A DNA stretch of 64,000 bases from NCBI RefSeq assembly GCF_022627325.1, contig NZ_JAETZZ010000018.1, positions 1-64,000 on the forward strand, read 5' to 3'. Below are positions 34,623-41,561 of the stretch, piece by piece. This DNA comes from Pseudomonas putida (GTDB lineage Bacteria > Pseudomonadota > Gammaproteobacteria > Pseudomonadales > Pseudomonadaceae). Made by a program: the position numbers and the translations under genes. Below the pieces are notes generated by a model. That model was not told the DNA's origin, ran no database searches, and saw nothing but the letters and a program-made list of their open reading frames with translations. The stretch's first letter is position 1, and every line of letters begins with the position of its first letter.

Positions 34623-36049
34623 GCGCGTACCCCCGCAGCGCGCTGCAGGCGCAGCACGGCCTCACGGGCCTGGCTACCGAGTTCGGCGAGGTCCAGGCCA
34701 GGGATCGTGTCGTTGTCCACGCTCAGGCGCCCACCTACCAACAAGGCCCGCAAGGTCGGCCGGCCACCCCCCACCACGGGCGCAATGCCCAGGTCATGCA
34801 AGCCGAAGTACCGCGGCTGGTCCAGGCGGTAGACCGCCAGGTCCGCGGCCATGCCAACCTGCAGCGTGCCAAGGGCGTTCAGCCCCAGCACCTGAGCCCC
34901 ACCGGCGGTGCCCCAACGCACCACGTCTTCCACGCTGGCGGCATGGGCGCCGCCTTCGAGCTCGCCGCCTGCATAGTCGGGCAACGCCCGCTCACCGGCC
35001 TTGGCCCGTTGCATCAACCAGGCGGCGTGGGTTTCGCTGATCATGTCGCAGGCTTCGTTGGAGGCTGCGCCGTCGACACCAATCGAGATCGGCATGCCGG
35101 CCGCTTCCATCGCCAGGATATCGGCGATGCCGCTGCCCAAACGCCCGTTGCTTTGCGGGCAGTGGGCAATGCCGGTACCGGTGGCGCCCAGCAGGCGGAT
35201 TTCCTCGCGGCTGAGCTTGACCAGATGGGCGAACCACACGTCTGCGCCGAGCCACTCGTGCTCTGCGCAAAACGCCACCGGAGACAGGTTGTAGCGGCGC
35301 TGCACCTCGTTCTGGTACTCCACCGTTTCGCTCAGGTGGCTGTGCAGGCGGATGCCCAGCTGGCGTGCAGCGCGGGCGGTTTCGCGCAGGTGCTCTGGCG
35401 GCATCGAGTAAGGCGGGCTGGTGGGCGCCATCACCACCCGGCGCCAGGCGTCGGGGGCAGGGTCGTGGTAGGTGCGCACCAGCCGGCCGACGTCATCAAG
35501 GTACTGTTCGAGGGTTTCCGGGCCGGCACTGGCGGCGCCTTCGGCCTGGCGCACCTGGGTTGCGCCGCCTCGGCACAGCACGAAACGCAGGCCTAGCCGC
35601 TCTGCCTCCTCGAACAGAATCTGCGCGCTATCAAAGGCCATGCCTGGCAGGTACAGGTAATGATGATCAGCGACCGTGCTGCAGCCGGAGCGGGCAAGCT
35701 CGACCAGGCCGATACGCGCGGCCAGGCGGAAGCTGTGCTCATCGAACAGGCCGCGGTAGCGATAGGGTACCGCGGCCAACCACGCCCCCAGGCTGTGATC
35801 GATGCCAGCCGGGATCCCTTTGAGCAGTGACTGGAACAGATGATGATGGGTATTCACCCAACCTGGGTAAACCACGCAGTCGGTGGCGTCGAGCACCTGC
35901 TCTGCCGCCAGCGGTTGCAAAGCGCCGAGGGCAGCGATGCGCCCTTGGCTGATACGGATGTCCGGCCCGGCGTGGCGGGCGGCTGCGCCGGGCAGGCCGG
36001 TGAGGATGGCGCTGGCGTTGCGGATCAGCCAGCTGTCGGTAGGGTTCAT
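34619..36049 (-). CDS. Amidohydrolase, 8-oxoguanine deaminase/AtzB-like
   Basis: A 476-residue metal-dependent hydrolase. Metal ligands are in THHHLFQS (H68, H70), HSHLSET and the later GVDGAASNE (Asp). The sequence FAHLVKLS...GIAHCPQSNGRLGSG is typical of the group containing 8-oxoguanine deaminase and the AtzB/TrzN triazine hydrolases. The enzyme probably removes an amino or similar group from an N-heterocycle; the exact substrate is unknown. The ATG at 36049 has GGAG eight bases upstream. It lies between the permease and reductase genes. Confidence 0.85.
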   Translation of the reverse strand: MNPTDSWLIRNASAILTGLPGAAARHAGPDIRISQGRIAALGALQPLAAEQVLDATDCVVYPGWVNTHHHLFQSLLKGIPAGIDHSLGAWLAAVPYRYRGLFDEHSFRLAARIGLVELARSGCSTVADHHYLYLPGMAFDSAQILFEEAERLGLRFVLCRGGATQVRQAEGAASAGPETLEQYLDDVGRLVRTYHDPAPDAWRRVVMAPTSPPYSMPPEHLRETARAARQLGIRLHSHLSETVEYQNEVQRRYNLSPVAFCAEHEWLGADVWFAHLVKLSREEIRLLGATGTGIAHCPQSNGRLGSGIADILAMEAAGMPISIGVDGAASNEACDMISETHAAWLMQRAKAGERALPDYAGGELEGGAHAASVEDVVRWGTAGGAQVLGLNALGTLQVGMAADLAVYRLDQPRYFGLHDLGIAPVVGGGRPTLRALLVGGRLSVDNDTIPGLDLAELGSQAREAVLRLQRAAGVRA

Positions 36050-36065
36050 GAGCGGCTCCAAGGGC

Positions 36066-36869
36066 TTAACCCAGTTCACTTTCGTGCCAGTGGCGCAGGC
36101 TCAAACGTGCCAGCAGGGCCATCAGGCTGAACAATGCGACGCCGGTCAGGGCGATCAGCACCAGGGCGGCGAACAGCCGCGGAATATTGAGCTGAAAGCC
36201 CGCTTGCAGGATCTGGTACGCCAGCCCGGCGCCGGTGCCCCCGGTGCCGGCCACGAATTCGGCCACCACCGCGCCGATCAATGCCAGGCCACTGGCAATG
36301 CGCAGGCCGGCGAAGAAGCACGGCAGGGCACTGGGAATACGCAGGCGCAGCAGCACCTGCCAGCGGCTTGCGCGATTGAGGCGGAACAGGTTGAGCAGCC
36401 CCGGGTTGACGCTGCGCAGGCCCAGCACAGTGTTGGCGATGATCGGAAATACCGCCACCAGGGTGGCGCAGATCACCAGCGCCAGGGTGGTGTCGCTGCA
36501 CCAGATGATGATCAGCGGTGCAATCGCCACCACTGGCGTCACCTGCAGCAATATCGCGTAGGGGAACAGGCTGGCTTCCACCAGCCGGCTCTGTACGAAC
36601 ACGAATGCGGCCAGGGTACCGATGACCACTGCGAGGGCGAACGAGAGGAAGGTGATCTTCAGGGTCATCCACAGCGCACCGACCAACATGGGCCCGTCGC
36701 TGATCAGCGTGCGGCCGATGTCGGCGGGTGATGGCACCAGGTAGACCGGTACTTGCCAGGCAATGCATGCCAGCTGCCAGAGGCCCAGCAGCACAGCGCC
36801 GACCAGCAGCGGCGAAGCGATGCGCAGCACCGTGGGGTTGTGTAGCCAGGGAGTAGAGTGTCGACTCAT
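36066..36869 (-). CDS. ABC transporter permease (NitT/TauT family)
   Basis: A 267-residue inner-membrane protein with about six hydrophobic helices and the SsuC/TauC-type EAA loop (LRLRIPSALPCFFAGLRIASGLALIGAVVAEF). It would form the channel with the ATPase at 36906 and the binding protein at 38892. Such transporters import nitrate, sulfonates, pyrimidine precursors and other small organic N or S compounds. It is 16 bp upstream of the amidohydrolase gene. Confidence 0.9.
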   Translation of the reverse strand: MSRHSTPWLHNPTVLRIASPLLVGAVLLGLWQLACIAWQVPVYLVPSPADIGRTLISDGPMLVGALWMTLKITFLSFALAVVIGTLAAFVFVQSRLVEASLFPYAILLQVTPVVAIAPLIIIWCSDTTLALVICATLVAVFPIIANTVLGLRSVNPGLLNLFRLNRASRWQVLLRLRIPSALPCFFAGLRIASGLALIGAVVAEFVAGTGGTGAGLAYQILQAGFQLNIPRLFAALVLIALTGVALFSLMALLARLSLRHWHESELG

Positions 36870-36905
36870 GTCAGGGCTCTCAAGTTGTGCTCTGAAGTTA
36901 TGCGC

Positions 36906-37760
36906 TCAAGCAGGCTCGCCGTTGGCCTGGGCCAGCAGCCGGGACAGGTGGGCGCACTGCGCGATGAAGGCGGGGGAGGTGCGGTAGGCCTCATCCCGCT
37001 GCAGCGGGCCGTCGATGGGCACATCGGCGATCACCCGCCCGGGCCGGGCACCCATCACCACCACCCGCGATGACAGGTACACCGCCTCGAAGATGCTGTG
37101 GGTGACGAACACCACGGTCAGGTCGCGCTGGGCCCAGAGCTGGCGCAGGTCGCTGTCGAGCTTGTTACGGGTGAACTCGTCCAGGGCGCCGAACGGCTCG
37201 TCCATCAACAGCAGGTTGGGTTCGGTGGCCAACGCCCGAGCGATCGATGCGCGCATCTGCATGCCGCCCGACAACTCGCGGGGGTAGGCCTGGCCGAACG
37301 TGCCCAGGCCTACCAGCTCCAGCGCCGCCTGTACCTTGGGCTGGCTGTGGGCTTTGGGCATGCCGGCGAGGTCAAGCGGCAGGCGTACGTTGTCCTGCAC
37401 CTTGGCCCAGGGCATCAAGGTCGCCTCCTGGAACACCATCGCCAGGCTGCGCCCCGCACCGGTGCCCAGTGGCTCGCTGGCTGGGGCATCCTTGCCCCAC
37501 CAGCGCACGTGGCCTGCCGAGGGTTGTTCAAGGCCGGCGAACATTTTCAACAAGGTGCTTTTGCCGCAGCCTGACGGGCCCAGCAACGACACGAACTCGC
37601 CGCGCTGGATTGCCAGCTTGACGCGGTGCAGGGCGACGGTGCCGTTGCTGTAGGTCTTCTCGACCTGGTTGGCGAACAGCGGCGTATCGCCACCCAAGGC
37701 GTCGGCGTTGGGTGGCGCCTGCAGCTGGGCGCGGGTTTCGGATAGGGTCTGCATCAACAT
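36906..37760 (-). CDS. ABC transporter ATP-binding protein (NitT/TauT family)
   Basis: A 284-residue ATPase. Walker A GPSGCGKST, Q-loop VFQEATLMPW, signature LSGGMQMR and Walker B LLLMDEPFGALDE are intact; LMPW and FGALDE are typical of SsuB/TauB proteins. The ATG at 37760 is used because GGGAGAG lies just upstream; an in-frame start 15 codons earlier is less likely. It has an N-terminal extension of about 40 residues before the ABC domain. Confidence 0.92.
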   Translation of the reverse strand: MLMQTLSETRAQLQAPPNADALGGDTPLFANQVEKTYSNGTVALHRVKLAIQRGEFVSLLGPSGCGKSTLLKMFAGLEQPSAGHVRWWGKDAPASEPLGTGAGRSLAMVFQEATLMPWAKVQDNVRLPLDLAGMPKAHSQPKVQAALELVGLGTFGQAYPRELSGGMQMRASIARALATEPNLLLMDEPFGALDEFTRNKLDSDLRQLWAQRDLTVVFVTHSIFEAVYLSSRVVVMGARPGRVIADVPIDGPLQRDEAYRTSPAFIAQCAHLSRLLAQANGEPA

Positions 37761-37826
37761 GGCGCTCTCCCATAAGGTCATGAGCGGTTGCATATGCCCC
37801 GGCACACCGGGGCGCCGAACAGGCGG

Positions 37827-38852
37827 TCAGTGGCTGGCGAACACTTCGCTTTCGCCGTGGGCTTCGAGCAGGCCCAGCAGTTGCCGGCGGATCACCAGGC
37901 CTGGCTTGTCCGAGGGCATGTGCAGCTCCACACGCCGCCGGGTATCGACGCAGGCGTCCGGGTCGGTGGCCTCAAGGATGTCACGGTCTTCGGCGGTGAT
38001 CGCCGCGTCCCAGTCGATCAGCGCCTGGGTCGGGCAGTCGGTCTCGCTGTCATTGCGATAGAGCCACTGCACCAGCATCAGCCGGCCGTCATCGATCGGT
38101 GTGGCGCAGTTGTAGATGATGTGGTGGATGCCGCTGTCCGGGTACATGCAGCCAAAGCGGCGGGAGAACGGCAGGTAGTAGCGGTTGACCAGGTGGCGCT
38201 CGGTGATCGGCGCACGGGTGCCGGTAATGGCGAAGCTTTCTTCAGGGTTGCGGATGGGCACGCGGGTCTCGGCTTCAAAGCCGTAGTCGGTTTCGCGAAA
38301 GTCATAGCTGGCCGGTTGGGGCTGGTCGAACAGGCCGAAGTTGGCCTTGTGCACGAAGGAAAAATGCGAATTGTCGAACGAGTTCTCCATTACCCGCAGT
38401 GGGCTGGTTTTCCACTCTTCATAGAACTGGAAGATACGCCGGTAACCGGGGGCGCCGTCTTCGGGGAAGTCGGGGATCGGCTGCAGCGGATCGTCCAGCG
38501 CGACCCAGGCATAGCCATACTTTTCCTGGCAATGGTAGGCCTTGACGGCTGCGCCCGGTGGTATCGCCCCCGTGGGGTTCTGCGGGATCTTCACGCAGGC
38601 GCCGCTGCAGTCATACTCCCAGCCGTGGTAGCCGCAGGCGATATTGCCGTCTTCGCTGACAAAGCCCTTGGATAGTTTGGCGGTGCGGTGGCAGCAACGG
38701 TCGCGCATCGCTACCGGGGTGCCGTCGGGCCGCTTCCAGAGGACGAGGGCTTCACCGAGCAAAGTGAAGGGTTTTGGCCCGTCGTCCAGCGCCGTCATGG
38801 GCAGCAGGGCGTACCAGAAGCGTCGCAATACAGGTTGTTTGGTGACCAGCAT
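37827..38852 (-). CDS. Rieske non-haem iron oxygenase, catalytic subunit
   Basis: A 341-residue aromatic-ring-type oxygenase. The Rieske 2Fe-2S ligands are C53-x-H55 (DRCCH) and C73-x2-H76 (CGYH). The mononuclear iron site is in NSFDNSHFSFVH (H163, H168), with a C-terminal acidic ligand not assigned. Length and sequence fit the vanillate O-demethylase/N-demethylase class that uses a VanB-like reductase, encoded at 33678. The role is probably oxidation or N-/O-dealkylation of the imported compound before deamination (inference). Confidence 0.9.
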   Translation of the reverse strand: MLVTKQPVLRRFWYALLPMTALDDGPKPFTLLGEALVLWKRPDGTPVAMRDRCCHRTAKLSKGFVSEDGNIACGYHGWEYDCSGACVKIPQNPTGAIPPGAAVKAYHCQEKYGYAWVALDDPLQPIPDFPEDGAPGYRRIFQFYEEWKTSPLRVMENSFDNSHFSFVHKANFGLFDQPQPASYDFRETDYGFEAETRVPIRNPEESFAITGTRAPITERHLVNRYYLPFSRRFGCMYPDSGIHHIIYNCATPIDDGRLMLVQWLYRNDSETDCPTQALIDWDAAITAEDRDILEATDPDACVDTRRRVELHMPSDKPGLVIRRQLLGLLEAHGESEVFASH

Positions 38853-38891
38853 GATCCAGTTTCCTCACGGTATCGGTTGTTGTTACAAGGC

Positions 38892-39905
38892 TCAGCGGCT
38901 GGCCGCCTGGACGGTGTCGGGCTGCACATTCAGGCCTTGCACGAAGCGAGTGGTGTAGGCTTTCTGCCAAGGGGCCGCGGCGCCGAGCAGGCCGGCCTGG
39001 ACCATGAAGTCGCGGGTGGCTTGCCAGCGGGCGTCATTCATCGTGCCGATGCCGTGGCTGGCCGCATCGCCCCCGGTGACCAGCTGATATTGCTTGAGCG
39101 TCGAGACGCCCCAGGCCAGTAGTTCATCGCTCATGTTGGGGTTGTCGCGCTTGATCAGCGCATTGCCCGCCGCGGGGTTGGCCAGGTAGCGTTTCCAGCC
39201 TTCGAGCGAGGCGCGGACAAAACCGGCGACCCGCTCGGGATGCTGGTCGATGACGTCCTGGCGGGTGACCACGGTGGAGCCGTAGGGCGGGTAACCGGCA
39301 TCGGCGAACAGGAAGAAGTTGGGTTTCTGGCCGGCCTTGATGGCCTGGAACAGTTCCGAGCTGGCGTAGGCCTGCTGGGTGGTGTCGGCGCCGGCGAGGA
39401 AGGGCTGCAGGTTGAAGGTGTAGGGCCGTGCCTGGTTGTCCTCGAGCTGGTACTTGCCCTTGAGCCAGGGCCACCAGGTTTGCTGGCCGGACGTAGAGAC
39501 CAGCACCTGCTTGTTTTTCAGGCCGTCCAGGCCGTTGACATCGGCGTGCGTCATCAAGCCCTGCGGGTCACCCTGGAACGGTGCAGCCACCGCGACCACC
39601 GGCAGCCCTTGCTCCACGCTCTTGAGGATCTGCAGGTCGTAGTTGACGATGAAGTCGGCTTGCTTGCTGACCAGCAACTGCATGCCGTTGACCTGTGGGC
39701 CGCCCATGCGGATGGACACATCCAGGCCTTCTTTTTCGTACAAGCCATCGGCCACGGCCTGGTAAAAGCCGCCCTGTTCAGCCTGGGCGTACCAAGAGGT
39801 GAGCAACACGACTTTGTCGTTGGCCATGGCCAGGGAGGCGCTGCTGAACACTGCTGCGCCAAGCAGCGAGCGAAGCGGGTAAGTCAAAGCAAAGCGGTTT
39901 TTCAT
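38892..39905 (-). CDS. ABC transporter substrate-binding protein (NMT1/SsuA-like)
   Basis: A 337-residue periplasmic binding protein with signal peptide MKNRFALTYPLRSLLGAAVF and likely cleavage after LAMA. It has the NMT1/SsuA fold (VVLLTSWYAQAEQGGFYQAVADGLYEKEGLDV), which binds thiamine precursors, sulfonates, pyrimidines or other small organics. It is the first gene of the six-gene operon and lies behind the minus-strand sigma-54 promoter at 40155 with an approximately 240-nt leader. The ligand is unknown. Confidence 0.9.
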   Translation of the reverse strand: MKNRFALTYPLRSLLGAAVFSSASLAMANDKVVLLTSWYAQAEQGGFYQAVADGLYEKEGLDVSIRMGGPQVNGMQLLVSKQADFIVNYDLQILKSVEQGLPVVAVAAPFQGDPQGLMTHADVNGLDGLKNKQVLVSTSGQQTWWPWLKGKYQLEDNQARPYTFNLQPFLAGADTTQQAYASSELFQAIKAGQKPNFFLFADAGYPPYGSTVVTRQDVIDQHPERVAGFVRASLEGWKRYLANPAAGNALIKRDNPNMSDELLAWGVSTLKQYQLVTGGDAASHGIGTMNDARWQATRDFMVQAGLLGAAAPWQKAYTTRFVQGLNVQPDTVQAASR

Positions 39906-40098
39906 GATTGTTCTCCACCTCGATTCGAAATGCGCCAGGTGTTCGGGAACACGCCAGCGAGGACCGAGCGGAGAGAGAACGCAGCAAGAGGAGGGGTGCA
40001 CAGCATGCAGCAGCCACGGCTGACACTTCTCTACTTGCCCAGGGCCGGCAGGCCTCGTGCAAATCATCCGCTCGGATGTACGCCCTATCCAAGGCGCA

Positions 40099-40144
40099 AG
40101 AGCAATGCCCCATGCCATGTCTGGCACTGACCGCTTCTACTCGA
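40099..40144 (-). repeat. Inverted 46-bp repeat, left arm (leader of the importer operon)
   Basis: This arm matches the reverse complement of 40383-40428 at 45 of 46 positions (the single difference is at 40108). Read on the minus strand it begins TCGAGTAGAAGCGG and starts where transcription from the sigma-54 promoter at 40155-40171 should begin. The two divergent transcripts would therefore carry almost the same 5' leader. Confidence 0.9.
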
Positions 40145-40154
40145 AGGCAGCTCA

Positions 40155-40171
40155 AGCCAGAAGCGTGCCAA
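40155..40171 (-). promoter_or_regulatory. Sigma-54 promoter for the importer/oxygenase operon
   Basis: On the minus strand TTGGCACGCTTCTGGCT has the essential GG-N10-GC spacing, all of TGGCACG and four of five bases of TTGCW. The expected start point (about 12 bases beyond the GC) falls at 40144, the first base of the 46-bp leader arm. Confidence 0.7.
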
Positions 40172-40233
40172 TGTGCGGCGACCGCCAAAAACGGGCTGTT
40201 CAGGTGCAGGTAGGTGTTGCGAGGGCAGGACAG

Positions 40234-40250
40234 TGATCCGGGAAGGTGCA
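40234..40250. promoter_or_regulatory. NtrC-like activator site (candidate)
   Basis: TGATCC-GGGAA-GGTGCA agrees with the NtrC consensus TGCACC-N5-GGTGCA at 10 of 12 positions. A second GGTGCA half-site starts 42 bp away at 40203, four helical turns. The site lies midway between the two sigma-54 promoters, the expected place for an enhancer shared by both. Confidence 0.45.
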
Positions 40251-40356
40251 GGGCAGGACTGCCGGGCGCCATTAGAGTGCGCAATCCTTGGGTGGCCTGG
40301 TACTCAGTAATCCACGAAATTGGCCACAATCACCGAACTAGACTGTATTCGATCAG

Positions 40357-40373
40357 TTGGCACGCGCCCTGCT
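40357..40373 (+). promoter_or_regulatory. Sigma-54 promoter for the Tsx-like channel gene
   Basis: TTGGCACGCGCCCTGCT carries GG-N10-GC, all of TGGCACG and four of five bases of TTGCW. The expected start is near 40384, at the first bases of the right 46-bp leader arm. It mirrors the minus-strand promoter at 40155. Confidence 0.75.
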
Positions 40374-40382
40374 ATGGCACAG

Positions 40383-40428
40383 TCGAGTAGAAGCGGTCAG
40401 TGCCAGACATGGCATGGGACATTGCTCT
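40383..40428 (+). repeat. Inverted 46-bp repeat, right arm (leader of the channel gene)
   Basis: Partner of 40099-40144, in opposite orientation, with one mismatch in 46. The arms are 238 bp apart. The rest of 39906-40550 holds the two promoters, the NtrC-like site and an untranslated stretch (40429-40540) in which I see no gene. Confidence 0.9.
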
Positions 40429-40550
40429 GGCGGCAGCACGCCGCACACCCGGCAAGGGTGGCGCCACGGTTTGCAACGTGGCCAGAGGAGAGGTCCGTCC
40501 GCTGAATCCCTTGCTGGTGAACCTCACCGACCTCGACCCAAGGGATGCCC

Positions 40551-41357
40551 ATGAAACTCACCCCTCTTGCCTGCCTTAGCTACTGCTTCCTGCCCCTCTG
40601 TGCCCTGGCCAGTTCCGGCGCCCAGGCCGGCCCGCTGATGTGGTACGACAATAGCCTGAGCTACCTCTACGGCCACAATTACAAAGTCGACGGCACCGGC
40701 AACGACATCCAGCAGACCGTCACCTTCGAACACGCCAGCGGTTGGAGCTGGGGGGATGTGTTTCTGTTCGTCGACAACAAATGGTCCAACGGGTTGTCGG
40801 GCAATGACGGCCATACCTACTACGGTGAATTCTCTCCGCGGTTATCGCTGGGTAAGGTCAGCGGACAGAACCTGCGCTTTGGCATCGTCAAGGATGTACT
40901 GATCGCCGCCACCTACGAGCGTGGCGAGGGGCGTAATCGCAAGTACCTGCTGGGGCCTGCCGTGGACTTGACTATCCCGGGGTTCGATCGCTTTTCGCTC
41001 AATACCTATTACCGCAAGCCCGACGGGATTACCGGCAAGGCGTCAGGGCAATGGCAGATCAACCCGACCTGGGCGATGACCCTACCGCTGGGGCGGTCGG
41101 ACATTCTGTTCGATGGTTACCTGGAGTGGTATGTGAATGACGTGGGCAGCAAGGGTACGTCGGATTACGTGGCCAAAAGCTTCCACTTCAATCCGCAGGT
41201 CAAATACGACGTCGGCAAGGCCCTCGGGCACACGCCGAAGCGGTTGTATGCGGGGCTCGAATGGGATTACTGGTCGGACAAGTATGGGATTGAGGACAGC
41301 CACGGGTTCCCGACGGATCAGAATGCGGTGAGTGTACTGGTCAAAGCGCATTTCTGA
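40551..41357 (+). CDS. Tsx/OmpK-like outer-membrane channel
   Basis: A 268-residue outer-membrane protein with a signal peptide (cleavage near QAG in GAQAGPLMWY) and the Tsx/OmpK channel pattern of amphipathic strands ending in a C-terminal Phe (VLVKAHF). Tsx of E. coli passes nucleosides. ATG 40551 is preferred over ATG 40545 because AAGGG has proper spacing only from it. It is divergent from the importer operon and shares its duplicated sigma-54 leader, so it probably carries the same compound across the outer membrane. Confidence 0.85.
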   Translation: MKLTPLACLSYCFLPLCALASSGAQAGPLMWYDNSLSYLYGHNYKVDGTGNDIQQTVTFEHASGWSWGDVFLFVDNKWSNGLSGNDGHTYYGEFSPRLSLGKVSGQNLRFGIVKDVLIAATYERGEGRNRKYLLGPAVDLTIPGFDRFSLNTYYRKPDGITGKASGQWQINPTWAMTLPLGRSDILFDGYLEWYVNDVGSKGTSDYVAKSFHFNPQVKYDVGKALGHTPKRLYAGLEWDYWSDKYGIEDSHGFPTDQNAVSVLVKAHF

Positions 41358-41368
41358 GAAAACATATT

Positions 41369-41394
41369 AGGATAGTGGCGTATCCTGTTGTTTT
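41369..41394 (+). terminator. Rho-independent terminator of the channel gene
   Basis: AGGATA-GTGGCG-TATCCT forms a 6-bp hairpin followed by GTTGTTTT, 11 bp after the stop codon. Confidence 0.6.
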
Positions 41395-41406
41395 CAAATG
41401 AGTATT

Positions 41407-41438
41407 GCATCGAGCGCAGCACGGGCTGCGCTCGATGC
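41407..41438. terminator. Strong hairpin, 14-bp perfect stem
   Basis: GCATCGAGCGCAGC, loop ACGG, GCTGCGCTCGATGC. It stands between the channel gene and the chemoreceptor gene and probably insulates them. No T-tract follows. Confidence 0.65.
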
Positions 41439-41460
41439 TCACGAACGCCAAACCGATAAT

Positions 41461-41475
41461 GTTCGATTATCGGGC
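41461..41475 (+). promoter_or_regulatory. PcaR-like box upstream of the chemoreceptor gene (candidate)
   Basis: GTTCGATTATCGGGC agrees at 12 of 15 positions with the PcaR box GTTCGATAATCGCAC, which occurs exactly in front of pcaI in this window. A second CGATAAT lies at 41454-41460. The element ends 86 bp before the chemoreceptor ATG. It also folds into two mutually exclusive hairpins (41453-41473 and 41472-41485). Confidence 0.45.
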
Positions 41476-41561
41476 GCTAACGCCCTTCATGCACTCAACC
41501 TTCTGATTAACATGCCGAACGTAATGGGTAGTACATCCCACTGCCATCCGGATACGTCCCC

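Noticed and set aside
40099..40144. Sigma-54 promoter inside the 46-bp arm (TGGCACTGACCGC)
   Set aside because: The GG to GC distance is 8 rather than 10 bases. The correctly spaced elements lie just outside the arms.
40320..40505. Small protein gene in the divergent control region
   Set aside because: It runs through the plus-strand sigma-54 promoter and the 46-bp arm, and has no plausible composition or ribosome site.
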